Shown here one piece after another: positions 10,679 to 15,514 of a stretch of DNA of 15,514 nucleotides. The first letter of the stretch is position 1. Each line of letters begins with the position of its first letter. The stretch is from the NCBI GenBank assembly GCA_003695745.1, contig RFHW01000003.1, positions 1 through 15,514 of the forward strand, in the 5' to 3' direction. Position numbers and translations under genes: made by a program. Under the pieces are notes generated by a model. That model was given only the letters and a program-made list of their open reading frames with translations. It had not been told where the DNA came from and did no database searches. The stretch comes from Methanobacteriota archaeon (GTDB lineage Archaea; Hydrothermarchaeota; Hydrothermarchaeia; Hydrothermarchaeales; SZUA-236).

Positions 10679-11071
10679 ATGCTCCCGGACCACAAGGACA
10701 TAGCAGGATACATCCTCTCAAACTATGGTGACGCAGGGAAGATCGTGGAGGTGGGTATCGGAGCGGAGGACTCCCTCTTCCGGGAGCTTGCCCGTAAAAA
10801 GGGTTTAGAGGTCCTTGCAACTGACATCGCCCCAATAGCGGGCGCCTATCGCGACGATGCCAGAGAGCCTGATATGGCCATCTACCGCGGAGCAGACCTC
10901 ATCTACTCCATCCGACCGCCTCCAGAGCTGATACCGCATCTTGAAAGGATCGCAGACCACGTTGGCGCATCGCTCCTGATCCGGCCTCTGAGCACAGACT
11001 CGTGCTGCAAACCACCTTCCATGAGGCTTGTGAACCACGGCAAGGCGGTGCTGTGGGAGAAAAGACTGTAA
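10679..11071 (+). CDS. UPF0146 family protein (Rossmann-like, methyltransferase fold)
   Basis: A 130-residue protein matching my recollection of the archaeal UPF0146 family, which is small, uncharacterised and resembles a truncated class I methyltransferase. The glycine-rich loop IVEVGIGAEDSLFRELA (about 22-38) and the acidic strand end VLATDI (about 45-50) are where S-adenosylmethionine would bind. DLIYSIRPPPEL (about 73-84) matches the motif IV region with Arg-Pro-Pro, and a Cys-Cys pair sits at 109-110. Length is normal for the family; the substrate-binding C-terminal half of true methyltransferases is missing. The ATG at 10679 fits a leaderless start and the family N-terminus; an ATG further upstream (10616) lies before the TATA box. 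radB follows 40 bases downstream with its own promoter. Confidence 0.8.
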   Translation: MLPDHKDIAGYILSNYGDAGKIVEVGIGAEDSLFRELARKKGLEVLATDIAPIAGAYRDDAREPDMAIYRGADLIYSIRPPPELIPHLERIADHVGASLLIRPLSTDSCCKPPSMRLVNHGKAVLWEKRL

Positions 11072-11074
11072 TGG

Positions 11075-11084
11075 GTTATATTTT
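11075..11084 (+). promoter_or_regulatory. TATA box of radB-truA
   Basis: TTATATTTTT, preceded by GG, lies 28-37 bases before the radB ATG, just after the UPF0146 stop codon. Confidence 0.5.
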
Positions 11085-11111
11085 TATTCTTAAATCCCGC
11101 AGAGAGATGAC

Positions 11112-11810
11112 ATGCTAGAGCCCTTCAGATCCCAGGACGAGACAGAAAAGATCAGCGTCCATAAGACACTGGACAGGCTCCTCAACGGCGGTGTGGAGAC
11201 AAGGACGGTGACCCAGCTCTACGGGCCCCCGGCCTCTGGCAAGACGAACCTCTGCCTCCTCGCCCTTGTGCGATGTGTGGAGCAGGGAAAAAAGGTGGTT
11301 TTCATCGACACCGAAGGCGGGCACTCCATAGAGAGGCTCAGACAGATCGCAGGCGAGAATCTGGAGCAGGTGCTTGAGAAAAGCTATTTCTATGAGCCCA
11401 TGAATTTCAAGGACCAGCAGTTCATCGTGGACAACCTTGACTATATGATGAACCAGGACGTGGGCCTCATCATACTGGACTCAGCCGTTGCATTCTATCG
11501 TCATGAGCGGAACGATGAGAACGCCTCTGAGCTCAACAAGGCCCTGGCCTCGCAGATCGCAAAGCTCTCAAGCCTTGCAAGAAAACACAACCTGGCCGTC
11601 CTCATAACAACACAGGTCTACTCCTCCTACGAGAACGAAGGCGAGGTGGAGCCTGTGGGCGGCTCCATGCTCAAATACTGGAGCAAGGTGATAGTGGAGC
11701 TCAAGAGAGAGGGAGGGGACATAGAGGCTGTGCTCATGCGCCATAGGGAGCTCCCGGAAGGCCTGAAGACACGGTTCAGGATAACAGAAAAAGGGATAGA
11801 AGAGGTGTGA
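11112..11810 (+). CDS. radB: DNA repair and recombination protein RadB
   Basis: The euryarchaeal RecA-family paralogue that assists RadA in homologous recombination. It has the RecA core without the N-terminal helix-hairpin-helix domain of RadA. Walker A is LYGPPASGKTN (GPPASGKT at 38-45) and Walker B is VGLIILDSA (Asp123 region). KVVFIDTEGG (61-70) carries the conserved acidic strand, and LITTQVYSS (about 164-172) is the polar motif that senses nucleotide. PVGGSMLKYWSKVIVEL (181-197) is the typical RecA-family GG..W block. At 232 residues it has the usual RadB length. truA follows 13 bases later on the same strand, so they are probably co-transcribed. Confidence 0.96.
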   Translation: MLEPFRSQDETEKISVHKTLDRLLNGGVETRTVTQLYGPPASGKTNLCLLALVRCVEQGKKVVFIDTEGGHSIERLRQIAGENLEQVLEKSYFYEPMNFKDQQFIVDNLDYMMNQDVGLIILDSAVAFYRHERNDENASELNKALASQIAKLSSLARKHNLAVLITTQVYSSYENEGEVEPVGGSMLKYWSKVIVELKREGGDIEAVLMRHRELPEGLKTRFRITEKGIEEV

Positions 11811-11823
11811 AGAGAGGGTCAGG

Positions 11824-12630
11824 ATGCGTTTCGCCCTCAAAGTCTGCTACAATGGAAGGGGGTTTTCAGGCTCGCAGAGACAGCCGGGGGAGCGGACCGT
11901 GGAAGGAGAGTTCTTGAGCGCCCTCCACAGACTGGGCCTCTCCTTCACAGAATTCAAGGCAGCAGGGCGGACAGACAGGGGTGTGAGCGCCCTTGGAAAT
12001 GTCTTCGCCCTCACCACCGATTCAGAAAGGATAAAGCCAAGGATGGTCAATGCCGCCCTGCCAAGGGACATCAAGGTCACAGCGGCACAAAGGGTGGGCG
12101 ACGATTTCAACCCCCGCCACGCGAGGGAGCGCATATACAGATACTTCCTCTTCGACGAAGGATATGATCTCGCTAAGATGCGGAGGGCAGCAGCGCTTTT
12201 CAAGGGGGAAAGGAGCTTTCACAACTTCTCATCCTCAGACTACAGAAACCCCCTGAGAAGGATAAACCGCGTGGAGATCCACAAAAAAGACGATGTAATA
12301 GTAATGGAGGTCTCTGGAGAGAGCTTCCTCTGGCAGATGATACGCAGAATGGCAACAGCCCTGAAGATGGCAGGCACCGGAGAGGCAACACCCCAGGATG
12401 TGGAACGGCTCCTGGACCCAGATTATAAAAAGAAGATCCCGCCCTCAGACCCTGAGAACCTCATTCTCTGGGACGTGAAATACGACTTCAACTTCGAAGA
12501 CGAGGAATACACGAAAAAAAGACTCATTGGAGAGCTTGAAAAACAGTGGAAAAAGACCCGGATAAACGCTGCTATACTGGCCGAAGCATTGGAAAACCAA
12601 AAGACAGGCAAAAACGCCAGATCTCAATAG
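11824..12630 (+). CDS. truA: tRNA pseudouridine(38-40) synthase TruA
   Basis: Converts uridines at positions 38-40 of the tRNA anticodon arm to pseudouridine. The catalytic aspartate is Asp51 within AAGRTDRGVSALG. Other family marks are the N-terminal YNGRGFSGSQRQPG strand, FNPRHARERIYRYFL (about 95-109), RSFHNFSSSD (130-139), and SFLWQMIRRM (167-176), which helps bind RNA. The final 50 residues form a lysine-rich charged helix (EKQWKKTRINAAILAEALENQ) that may add RNA affinity. GAGAGG lies six bases before the ATG and radB ends just upstream. The 3' end overlaps the opposing UPF0248 gene by seven bases. Length of 268 residues is typical. Confidence 0.95.
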   Translation: MRFALKVCYNGRGFSGSQRQPGERTVEGEFLSALHRLGLSFTEFKAAGRTDRGVSALGNVFALTTDSERIKPRMVNAALPRDIKVTAAQRVGDDFNPRHARERIYRYFLFDEGYDLAKMRRAAALFKGERSFHNFSSSDYRNPLRRINRVEIHKKDDVIVMEVSGESFLWQMIRRMATALKMAGTGEATPQDVERLLDPDYKKKIPPSDPENLILWDVKYDFNFEDEEYTKKRLIGELEKQWKKTRINAAILAEALENQKTGKNARSQ

Positions 12631-12869
12631 CCCCGCTTCCGATACAAAACCTCAGCGCCCCGCCTCACCTCCACAATCCGATGGTAGGGGATATACGTCT
12701 CCACACCACCACGCTCCAATACGAAAAAGGATCTTTCAAGCCGCTTTATCTCCCAGCCACCTATCGTGACAACATCACCAGGCGCACCACGGTGAATATA
12801 GGTAACACTCACATCGTCAAGAGACCTCTCAGGATGCCACAAAAGCTCATTCAACACCCGCCGAACCAT
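12624..12869 (-). CDS. UPF0248 / DUF504 family protein
   Basis: A small archaeal protein of 81 residues resembling the UPF0248 (DUF504) family, whose biochemical role is not known. Recognisable blocks are RRVLNELLWHPE (4-14), VTYIHRGAPGDVVTIGG (about 22-38), and IPYHRIVEVRRG near the end; the invariant-looking HRGAPGD and PYHRI segments suggest a nucleic-acid or nucleotide contact, an inference only. The ATG at 12869 is chosen over a TTG one codon earlier. A TATA-like ATATAAAT at 12893-12900 is 24 bases upstream, so the message is likely leaderless. It is divergent from tRNA-Ala, possibly sharing this A/T box, and convergent with truA, with a seven-base overlap of 3' ends. Confidence 0.85.
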   Translation of the reverse strand: MVRRVLNELLWHPERSLDDVSVTYIHRGAPGDVVTIGGWEIKRLERSFFVLERGGVETYIPYHRIVEVRRGAEVLYRKRGY

Positions 12870-12892
12870 CAACCATTAGATTATGCCACAAC

Positions 12893-12900
12893 ATTTATAT
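12893..12900. promoter_or_regulatory. shared TATA-like box of UPF0248 and tRNA-Ala
   Basis: ATTTATAT (plus) / ATATAAAT (minus) lies 24 bases from the UPF0248 ATG and 36 bases from the tRNA-Ala 5' end. It is the only A/T box placed correctly for either gene. Confidence 0.5.
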
Positions 12901-12935
12901 CTACCTGACTGGTGTAAGACACAAAAGAAAAAAGG

Positions 12936-13009
12936 GGGCTCGTAGCTCAGACTGGAAGAGCACCCGCTTGGCATGCGGGAGGCCCCGGGTTCAAATCCCG
13001 GCGAGTCCA
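12936..13009 (+). tRNA. tRNA-Ala(GGC)
   Basis: The acceptor GGGCTCG/CGAGTCC contains the G3:U70 wobble pair that identifies alanine tRNAs. D-stem GCTC/GAGC, anticodon stem CCCGC/GCGGG around loop TTGGCAT with anticodon GGC, a five-base variable loop, and T-arm CCGGG-TTCAAAT-CCCGG follow. Discriminator A73, 74 bases, no encoded CCA and no intron. Confidence 0.95.
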
Positions 13010-13066
13010 CTTGTCACCCTCCCTCAAGCTTCGATTATCATCTCGCTTTCGGTCGCTCGACACCGG

Positions 13067-13073
13067 TTTTTTT
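13067..13073 (+). terminator. T-run terminator downstream of tRNA-Ala
   Basis: Seven T residues follow CACCGG about 58 bases past the tRNA 3' end. Confidence 0.45.
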
Positions 13074-13076
13074 AAT

Positions 13077-13098
13077 CCAATCGCTGAAAGGCGATTGG
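13077..13098. repeat. perfect 8-bp inverted repeat between convergent tRNA genes
   Basis: CCAATCGC (13077-13084) and GCGATTGG (13091-13098) flank the six-base loop TGAAAG, immediately after the T-run. The rest of the 186-base spacer between tRNA-Ala and tRNA-Pro shows no gene; its right end is pyrimidine-rich on the minus strand and could terminate tRNA-Pro transcription. Confidence 0.6.
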
Positions 13099-13195
13099 AG
13101 CGGGGGCAGAAGGCTTTGTATTCACAATTTCTTTTCGCCAATGAAAACTGATTAGTGCGAATGGGAAAAGGGGGAGATATCGGGGGGTTGATAAG

Positions 13196-13270
13196 TGGGG
13201 CCACCCGGATTTGAACCGGGGTCCATGGCTCCCAAAGCCACGAGGATGGACCAAGCTACCCTATAGCCCC
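13196..13270 (-). tRNA. tRNA-Pro(UGG)
   Basis: On the minus strand the acceptor GGGGCTA pairs with TGGCCCC (one G:U), then discriminator A. The anticodon stem GTGGC/GCCAT holds loop TTTGGGA with anticodon TGG. The D-loop contains AGCTTGGT as in other proline tRNAs and the T-arm is CCCGG-TTCAAAT-CCGGG. 75 bases, no intron, no encoded CCA. Confidence 0.94.
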
Positions 13271-13301
13271 AGAAGTGTTTTTTTGTCTAAATCCTGGTGG
13301 G

Positions 13302-13320
13302 GATATAAAACTTTTTAAAG
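13302..13320. promoter_or_regulatory. TATA boxes of tRNA-Pro (-) and the molybdopterin protein gene (+)
   Basis: TTTTATATC on the minus strand (13302-13310) is about 32-40 bases from the tRNA-Pro 5' end. ATATAAAA (13303-13310) and CTTTTTAAAG (13311-13320) face the plus-strand gene starting at 13351; the second gives a near-leaderless start. Confidence 0.5.
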
Positions 13321-13350
13321 GTATATGTTGTTTTTCCATGGTGTCTGGTT

Positions 13351-13947
13351 ATGGTGCAGAGGATTGTTAGCCCTGATGCGCTGCGCGAGGATCGTGTGCC
13401 TCCAGGCCAGCATGTGGTGGAGGGATGGCCTGTTCTCCATTCTGGTGTTGTTCCTGATATGGATCCATCCAGATGGAGGTTTCGTGTTACAGGGCTTGTG
13501 GAGGATGAGCTGGAGCTTGGTTTTGAGGAGTTTGCTGCTCTGCCAAGGGTGGAGGTGCTCTCAGACATACATTGCGTGACAGGGTGGTCGCGCCTTGACA
13601 ACCTGTGGGAGGGTGTGAGCACCGGGGTGTTAAAAGACCTCGTGTCTATCGGGCGTGATGCCCGTTTTGTCATGGTCCATGGTGCGGGCGGTTTCTCAGC
13701 CAACCTTTCCCTGGGGGATTTCTTTCAGGAGGATGTGCTCTTTGCATTCAAACACGATGGCCGGTCTCTTTCGCCTGAGCACGGCGGTCCTGTGCGTCTT
13801 GTTGTGCCAAGGCTGTATTTCTGGAAGAGCGTTAAGTGGGTGGTGGGTGTGGAGTTCATGGCGCGGGAGCGGCCGGGTTTCTGGGAGCAGAGAGGGTATC
13901 ACATCCACGGCGACCCTTGGAAGGAGGAGCGATATAGCAGGGTTTGA
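13351..13947 (+). CDS. sulfite-oxidase-like molybdopterin-binding protein
   Basis: A 198-residue, single-domain member of the oxidoreductase molybdopterin-binding fold. The molybdenum-ligating cysteine is Cys75 in SDIHCVTGWS, followed by NLWEGV. Other typical blocks are FRVTGLVED (44-52), SLSPEHGGPVRLVVPRLYFWKSVKWV (about 139-164) and the C-terminal GFWEQRGYHIHGDPWKEERY (176-195). These match the stand-alone, haem-free cytoplasmic group, not the periplasmic MsrP enzymes, because there is no twin-arginine signal and no cytochrome domain. The substrate is unknown for this group; sulfite oxidation is only a family label. TATA-like CTTTTTAAAG lies about 31-40 bases before the ATG. Codons here are visibly richer in GTT, TTT and TCT than in the genes at 3-12 kb. 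The CPBP gene follows 42 bases downstream with its own TATA box. Confidence 0.88.
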   Translation: MVQRIVSPDALREDRVPPGQHVVEGWPVLHSGVVPDMDPSRWRFRVTGLVEDELELGFEEFAALPRVEVLSDIHCVTGWSRLDNLWEGVSTGVLKDLVSIGRDARFVMVHGAGGFSANLSLGDFFQEDVLFAFKHDGRSLSPEHGGPVRLVVPRLYFWKSVKWVVGVEFMARERPGFWEQRGYHIHGDPWKEERYSRV

Positions 13948-13958
13948 AGCCCTCTTGT

Positions 13959-13968
13959 CTTAAATATC
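13959..13968 (+). promoter_or_regulatory. TATA box of the CPBP-family gene
   Basis: CTTAAATATC is centred 26 bases before ATG 13990, predicting a leaderless transcript. It closely resembles the shared box at 7573-7583. Confidence 0.55.
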
Positions 13969-13989
13969 ACTGGCGTCTATAGCCTTTAT

Positions 13990-14598
13990 ATGCTCTGGGT
14001 AATCTTCTCCCTTGTCCTTCTGATAGCTGAGCGCCTTGCAGCCCTTTTTCTGGAGCTCGGTCTCTGGCAGTGGATAGGTGTGCAGACCCTTCTTTTCACC
14101 GGCGTCCCTCTTTTTTTCATGGCCCTTTTTCACGTGGAACGGAGGGATGTCGGGCTTTCACTTGAGGGTTTTCGTCATGGTTTGAGGTATGCAGCGGCCA
14201 TGCTCATATTTGCTCTGCCATTCATGGTCTACGGCGCGATGCAGCCTTCTTTCAAGCTCTACTATCCTTTGTGGGCTCCTGCGCGTGAGGGCGTATGGAG
14301 CTTCATCCTCTTCGAGCTCGCAATCCTTGTGATGATGTTCAACACCGAGTTCTTCTTCCGCGGCCTTCTGCTCTTCAATCTTGAAAGGTCTGTGAGAAAC
14401 AGGTGGGCCGCCATCGTCCTCCACGCAATCCCCTATGCCCTTGTTCACATCGGCAAACCGGGTCTGGAGGTTCCCTATTCCTTCTTTGCAGGCGTTGCCT
14501 TCGGCTGGCTCGCGTTAAAAACGAGGTCTGTTGCCACGAGCACCGTCCTTCACTGGACGAGCTCTGTCATCTTTGACCTCATGGTTATTGTCCTTTAA
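13990..14598 (+). CDS. CPBP/Abi-family intramembrane protease-like membrane protein
   Basis: A 202-residue protein with about six to seven membrane helices, matching the CPBP group that includes the Rce1 CAAX-prenyl protease. The three family motifs are recognisable: TEFFFRG (119-125) for EExxxR, YALVH (149-153) for FxxxH, and HWTSS (188-192) for the last histidine motif. Family members start the first motif with two glutamates; here the first position is Thr119, while Glu120 and Arg124 remain, so classical protease activity is doubtful or uses a variant arrangement. Archaeal members are often linked to bacteriocin immunity or membrane-protein processing, but nothing nearby suggests a substrate. 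The start is supported by a TATA box 26 bases upstream; stop is TAA. Confidence 0.85.
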   Translation: MLWVIFSLVLLIAERLAALFLELGLWQWIGVQTLLFTGVPLFFMALFHVERRDVGLSLEGFRHGLRYAAAMLIFALPFMVYGAMQPSFKLYYPLWAPAREGVWSFILFELAILVMMFNTEFFFRGLLLFNLERSVRNRWAAIVLHAIPYALVHIGKPGLEVPYSFFAGVAFGWLALKTRSVATSTVLHWTSSVIFDLMVIVL

Positions 14599-14768
14599 AG
14601 AAGGGGGCACAGTAAAGGCGGGTGGTAGAGGAAATAGTAGGGACAAAAGGACTCGTTTGGGAGGGAAAAATAGAGGTTTGGGTGGTGGGTTTAAGAGGTC
14701 TTTTAAGTCCCTTGTCCCTTCACTTAACAAATGCTGTTAACGACAGCAAATAAAATTGATTTAGCATG
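14599..14768. other. non-coding intergenic spacer, G-rich with imperfect inverted repeats
   Basis: No credible gene. The plus strand is purine- and G-rich, with four GGG tracts between 14659 and 14689 (loops 1, 14 and 4 bases), a possible G-quadruplex. GGGACAAAAGGACT (14640-14653) pairs imperfectly with AGTCCCTTGTCCC (14706-14718), and TGCTGT/ACAGCA (14732-14748) forms a 6-bp hairpin with a five-base loop. The last hairpin, followed leftwards by T-rich sequence, may end transcripts of either convergent gene. Confidence 0.45.
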
Positions 14769-15467
14769 TCAGTAGCCCAGGAAGTTCTCCACCTTGACAC
14801 TGTCCTCAGAAACCCCGACATCCTCTATCAACACCTTTTTTACGGCCTCCACCATGGCAGGAGGGCCTGATACAAAGAATATCCTCTCCCTCCAGTCAGG
14901 CACGTATTCATCTATCAAACCGGCATTGACGTGGCCCGTCGGACCTGCCCATCCTTTCTCAGGTCTTGAGAGGATATGGACCACCTTCAGCCCCTCACCT
15001 GACAGCCCGTCAAGCTCCTCTCGAAAGGCGGCTCCGGCGAGATTGTGGTTTGCATAGAGAAGAATGATGTCCACATCCGCCCCCGTGTCAGCGGCCCATC
15101 TGATGTTTGAGCGGGCCGCGGTTATGCCGATGCCGCCGCAGATGAAGGCCACCTTTTTCATCGACCCCTTTATGGTGAACTCGCCATGTATCTCATCAAC
15201 CCTCGCATATGTGCCGAGGGGCATGCCGTCAAGGGTCTTTTTGAACTCTGAGTCCCTTATCCGGGTTGTGAACTCGATGAACCCTTTCTCTGTGGGCGAG
15301 CTTGAGAATGAGAAGTGATGGAGCAGCTCCCCCACATCCTCTTTGGGGATGTATATGAAGAAATACTGGCCCGGCAGATAATTCAGGTCACGGGGCCGGC
15401 TGAATCGAAAGCTCTTTGTCCCTGCTGCCCGCTCGATCTTCTCAGCAAGGGGGACCTCCCAGCTCAT
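14769..15467 (-). CDS. FAD/NAD(P)-binding oxidoreductase (ferredoxin reductase-like)
   Basis: A 232-residue cytoplasmic flavoprotein of the ferredoxin-NADP reductase fold. The N-terminal flavin barrel shows YLPGQYFFIYI (30-40) and HHFSFSSSP (50-58), in place of the usual RxYSxxS; Ser53 remains but the arginine is His51, as in several archaeal and anaerobic members. The pyridine-nucleotide domain starts with AFICGGIGITAARSN (107-121) and includes FFVSGPPAMVEAV (197-209). The chain ends ENFLGY, the C-terminal aromatic that stacks on the flavin. There is no C-terminal cysteine cluster, so it is not a PyrK-type or 2Fe-2S reductase subunit. The electron partner is unknown. A TATA-like GATTTAAGG at 15491-15499 is about 28 bases before the ATG, so the start is well supported. 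It is convergent with the CPBP gene. Confidence 0.88.
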   Translation of the reverse strand: MSWEVPLAEKIERAAGTKSFRFSRPRDLNYLPGQYFFIYIPKEDVGELLHHFSFSSSPTEKGFIEFTTRIRDSEFKKTLDGMPLGTYARVDEIHGEFTIKGSMKKVAFICGGIGITAARSNIRWAADTGADVDIILLYANHNLAGAAFREELDGLSGEGLKVVHILSRPEKGWAGPTGHVNAGLIDEYVPDWRERIFFVSGPPAMVEAVKKVLIEDVGVSEDSVKVENFLGY

Positions 15468-15490
15468 AGAACATATCAGGCGAGGTGAGC

Positions 15491-15499
15491 CCTTAAATC
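15491..15499 (-). promoter_or_regulatory. TATA box of the flavin oxidoreductase gene
   Basis: GATTTAAGG on the minus strand ends 23 bases before ATG 15467. Confidence 0.5.
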
Positions 15500-15514
15500 T
15501 TTCGTAGGGGGAAG

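Noticed and set aside
12936..13270. Integration or attachment site at the tRNA-Ala/tRNA-Pro pair
   Set aside because: No duplicated tRNA 3' end, integrase or mobile-element gene in view.
14769..15467. PyrK (dihydroorotate dehydrogenase electron-transfer subunit)
   Set aside because: No cysteine cluster for a 2Fe-2S centre at the C-terminus.

Overview
The window is a densely packed piece of an archaeal, most probably euryarchaeal, chromosome. The evidence is a set of archaea-typical genes (Hel308 helicase, RadB, UPF0146 and UPF0248 proteins), a tRNA-Gly gene whose intron folds into a canonical bulge-helix-bulge, tRNA genes without encoded CCA, and TATA-like boxes placed about 25-30 bases before many start codons, as in leaderless archaeal transcripts. 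Frequent AGG/AGA arginine and ATA isoleucine codons fit a methanogen- or Archaeoglobi-like lineage, but the genus cannot be named from the sequence.

Layout. 11-1069 (+) is a metal-dependent amidohydrolase, converging on a CPA1-type cation/proton antiporter (2308-1055, -). 7536-2426 (-) is a four-gene run: queA, tgt, hel308 and a secreted NodB-type deacetylase, with 1-11 base gaps or start/stop overlap. From a shared A/T-rich promoter around 7573-7583 a two-gene (+) operon departs in the other direction: a 2-hydroxyacyl-CoA dehydratase D-component-like protein and its ATP-dependent activase. 9324-9435 (-) is intron-containing tRNA-Gly(CCC). 9663-10181 (+) is a small heat shock protein with a strong Shine-Dalgarno sequence and a perfect 9-bp inverted repeat upstream. 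10580-10218 (-) and 10679-11071 (+) are a divergent pair of uncharacterised archaeal proteins. radB and truA follow (+). UPF0248 (-), tRNA-Ala(GGC) (+) and tRNA-Pro(UGG) (-) come next, then a sulfite-oxidase-like molybdopterin protein and a CPBP-family membrane protein (+), and finally a flavin/NAD(P) oxidoreductase (-).

Themes. Information-processing genes dominate: three tRNAs, two tRNA-modification routes (TruA; QueA plus Tgt), and two recombination/repair proteins (Hel308, RadB). The least expected content is the pair of bacterial-type queuosine genes in an archaeal operon, since archaea normally use a different, longer TGT to make archaeosine at position 15. The second item of interest is the lone D-component plus activase, which looks like a stripped-down, very-low-potential reductase (double-cubane-cluster style) rather than a complete two-subunit dehydratase. 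The third is an antiporter whose otherwise conserved ion-binding Asn-Asp pair reads Asn-Ser. No CRISPR array, insertion sequence, phage gene or rRNA was seen.
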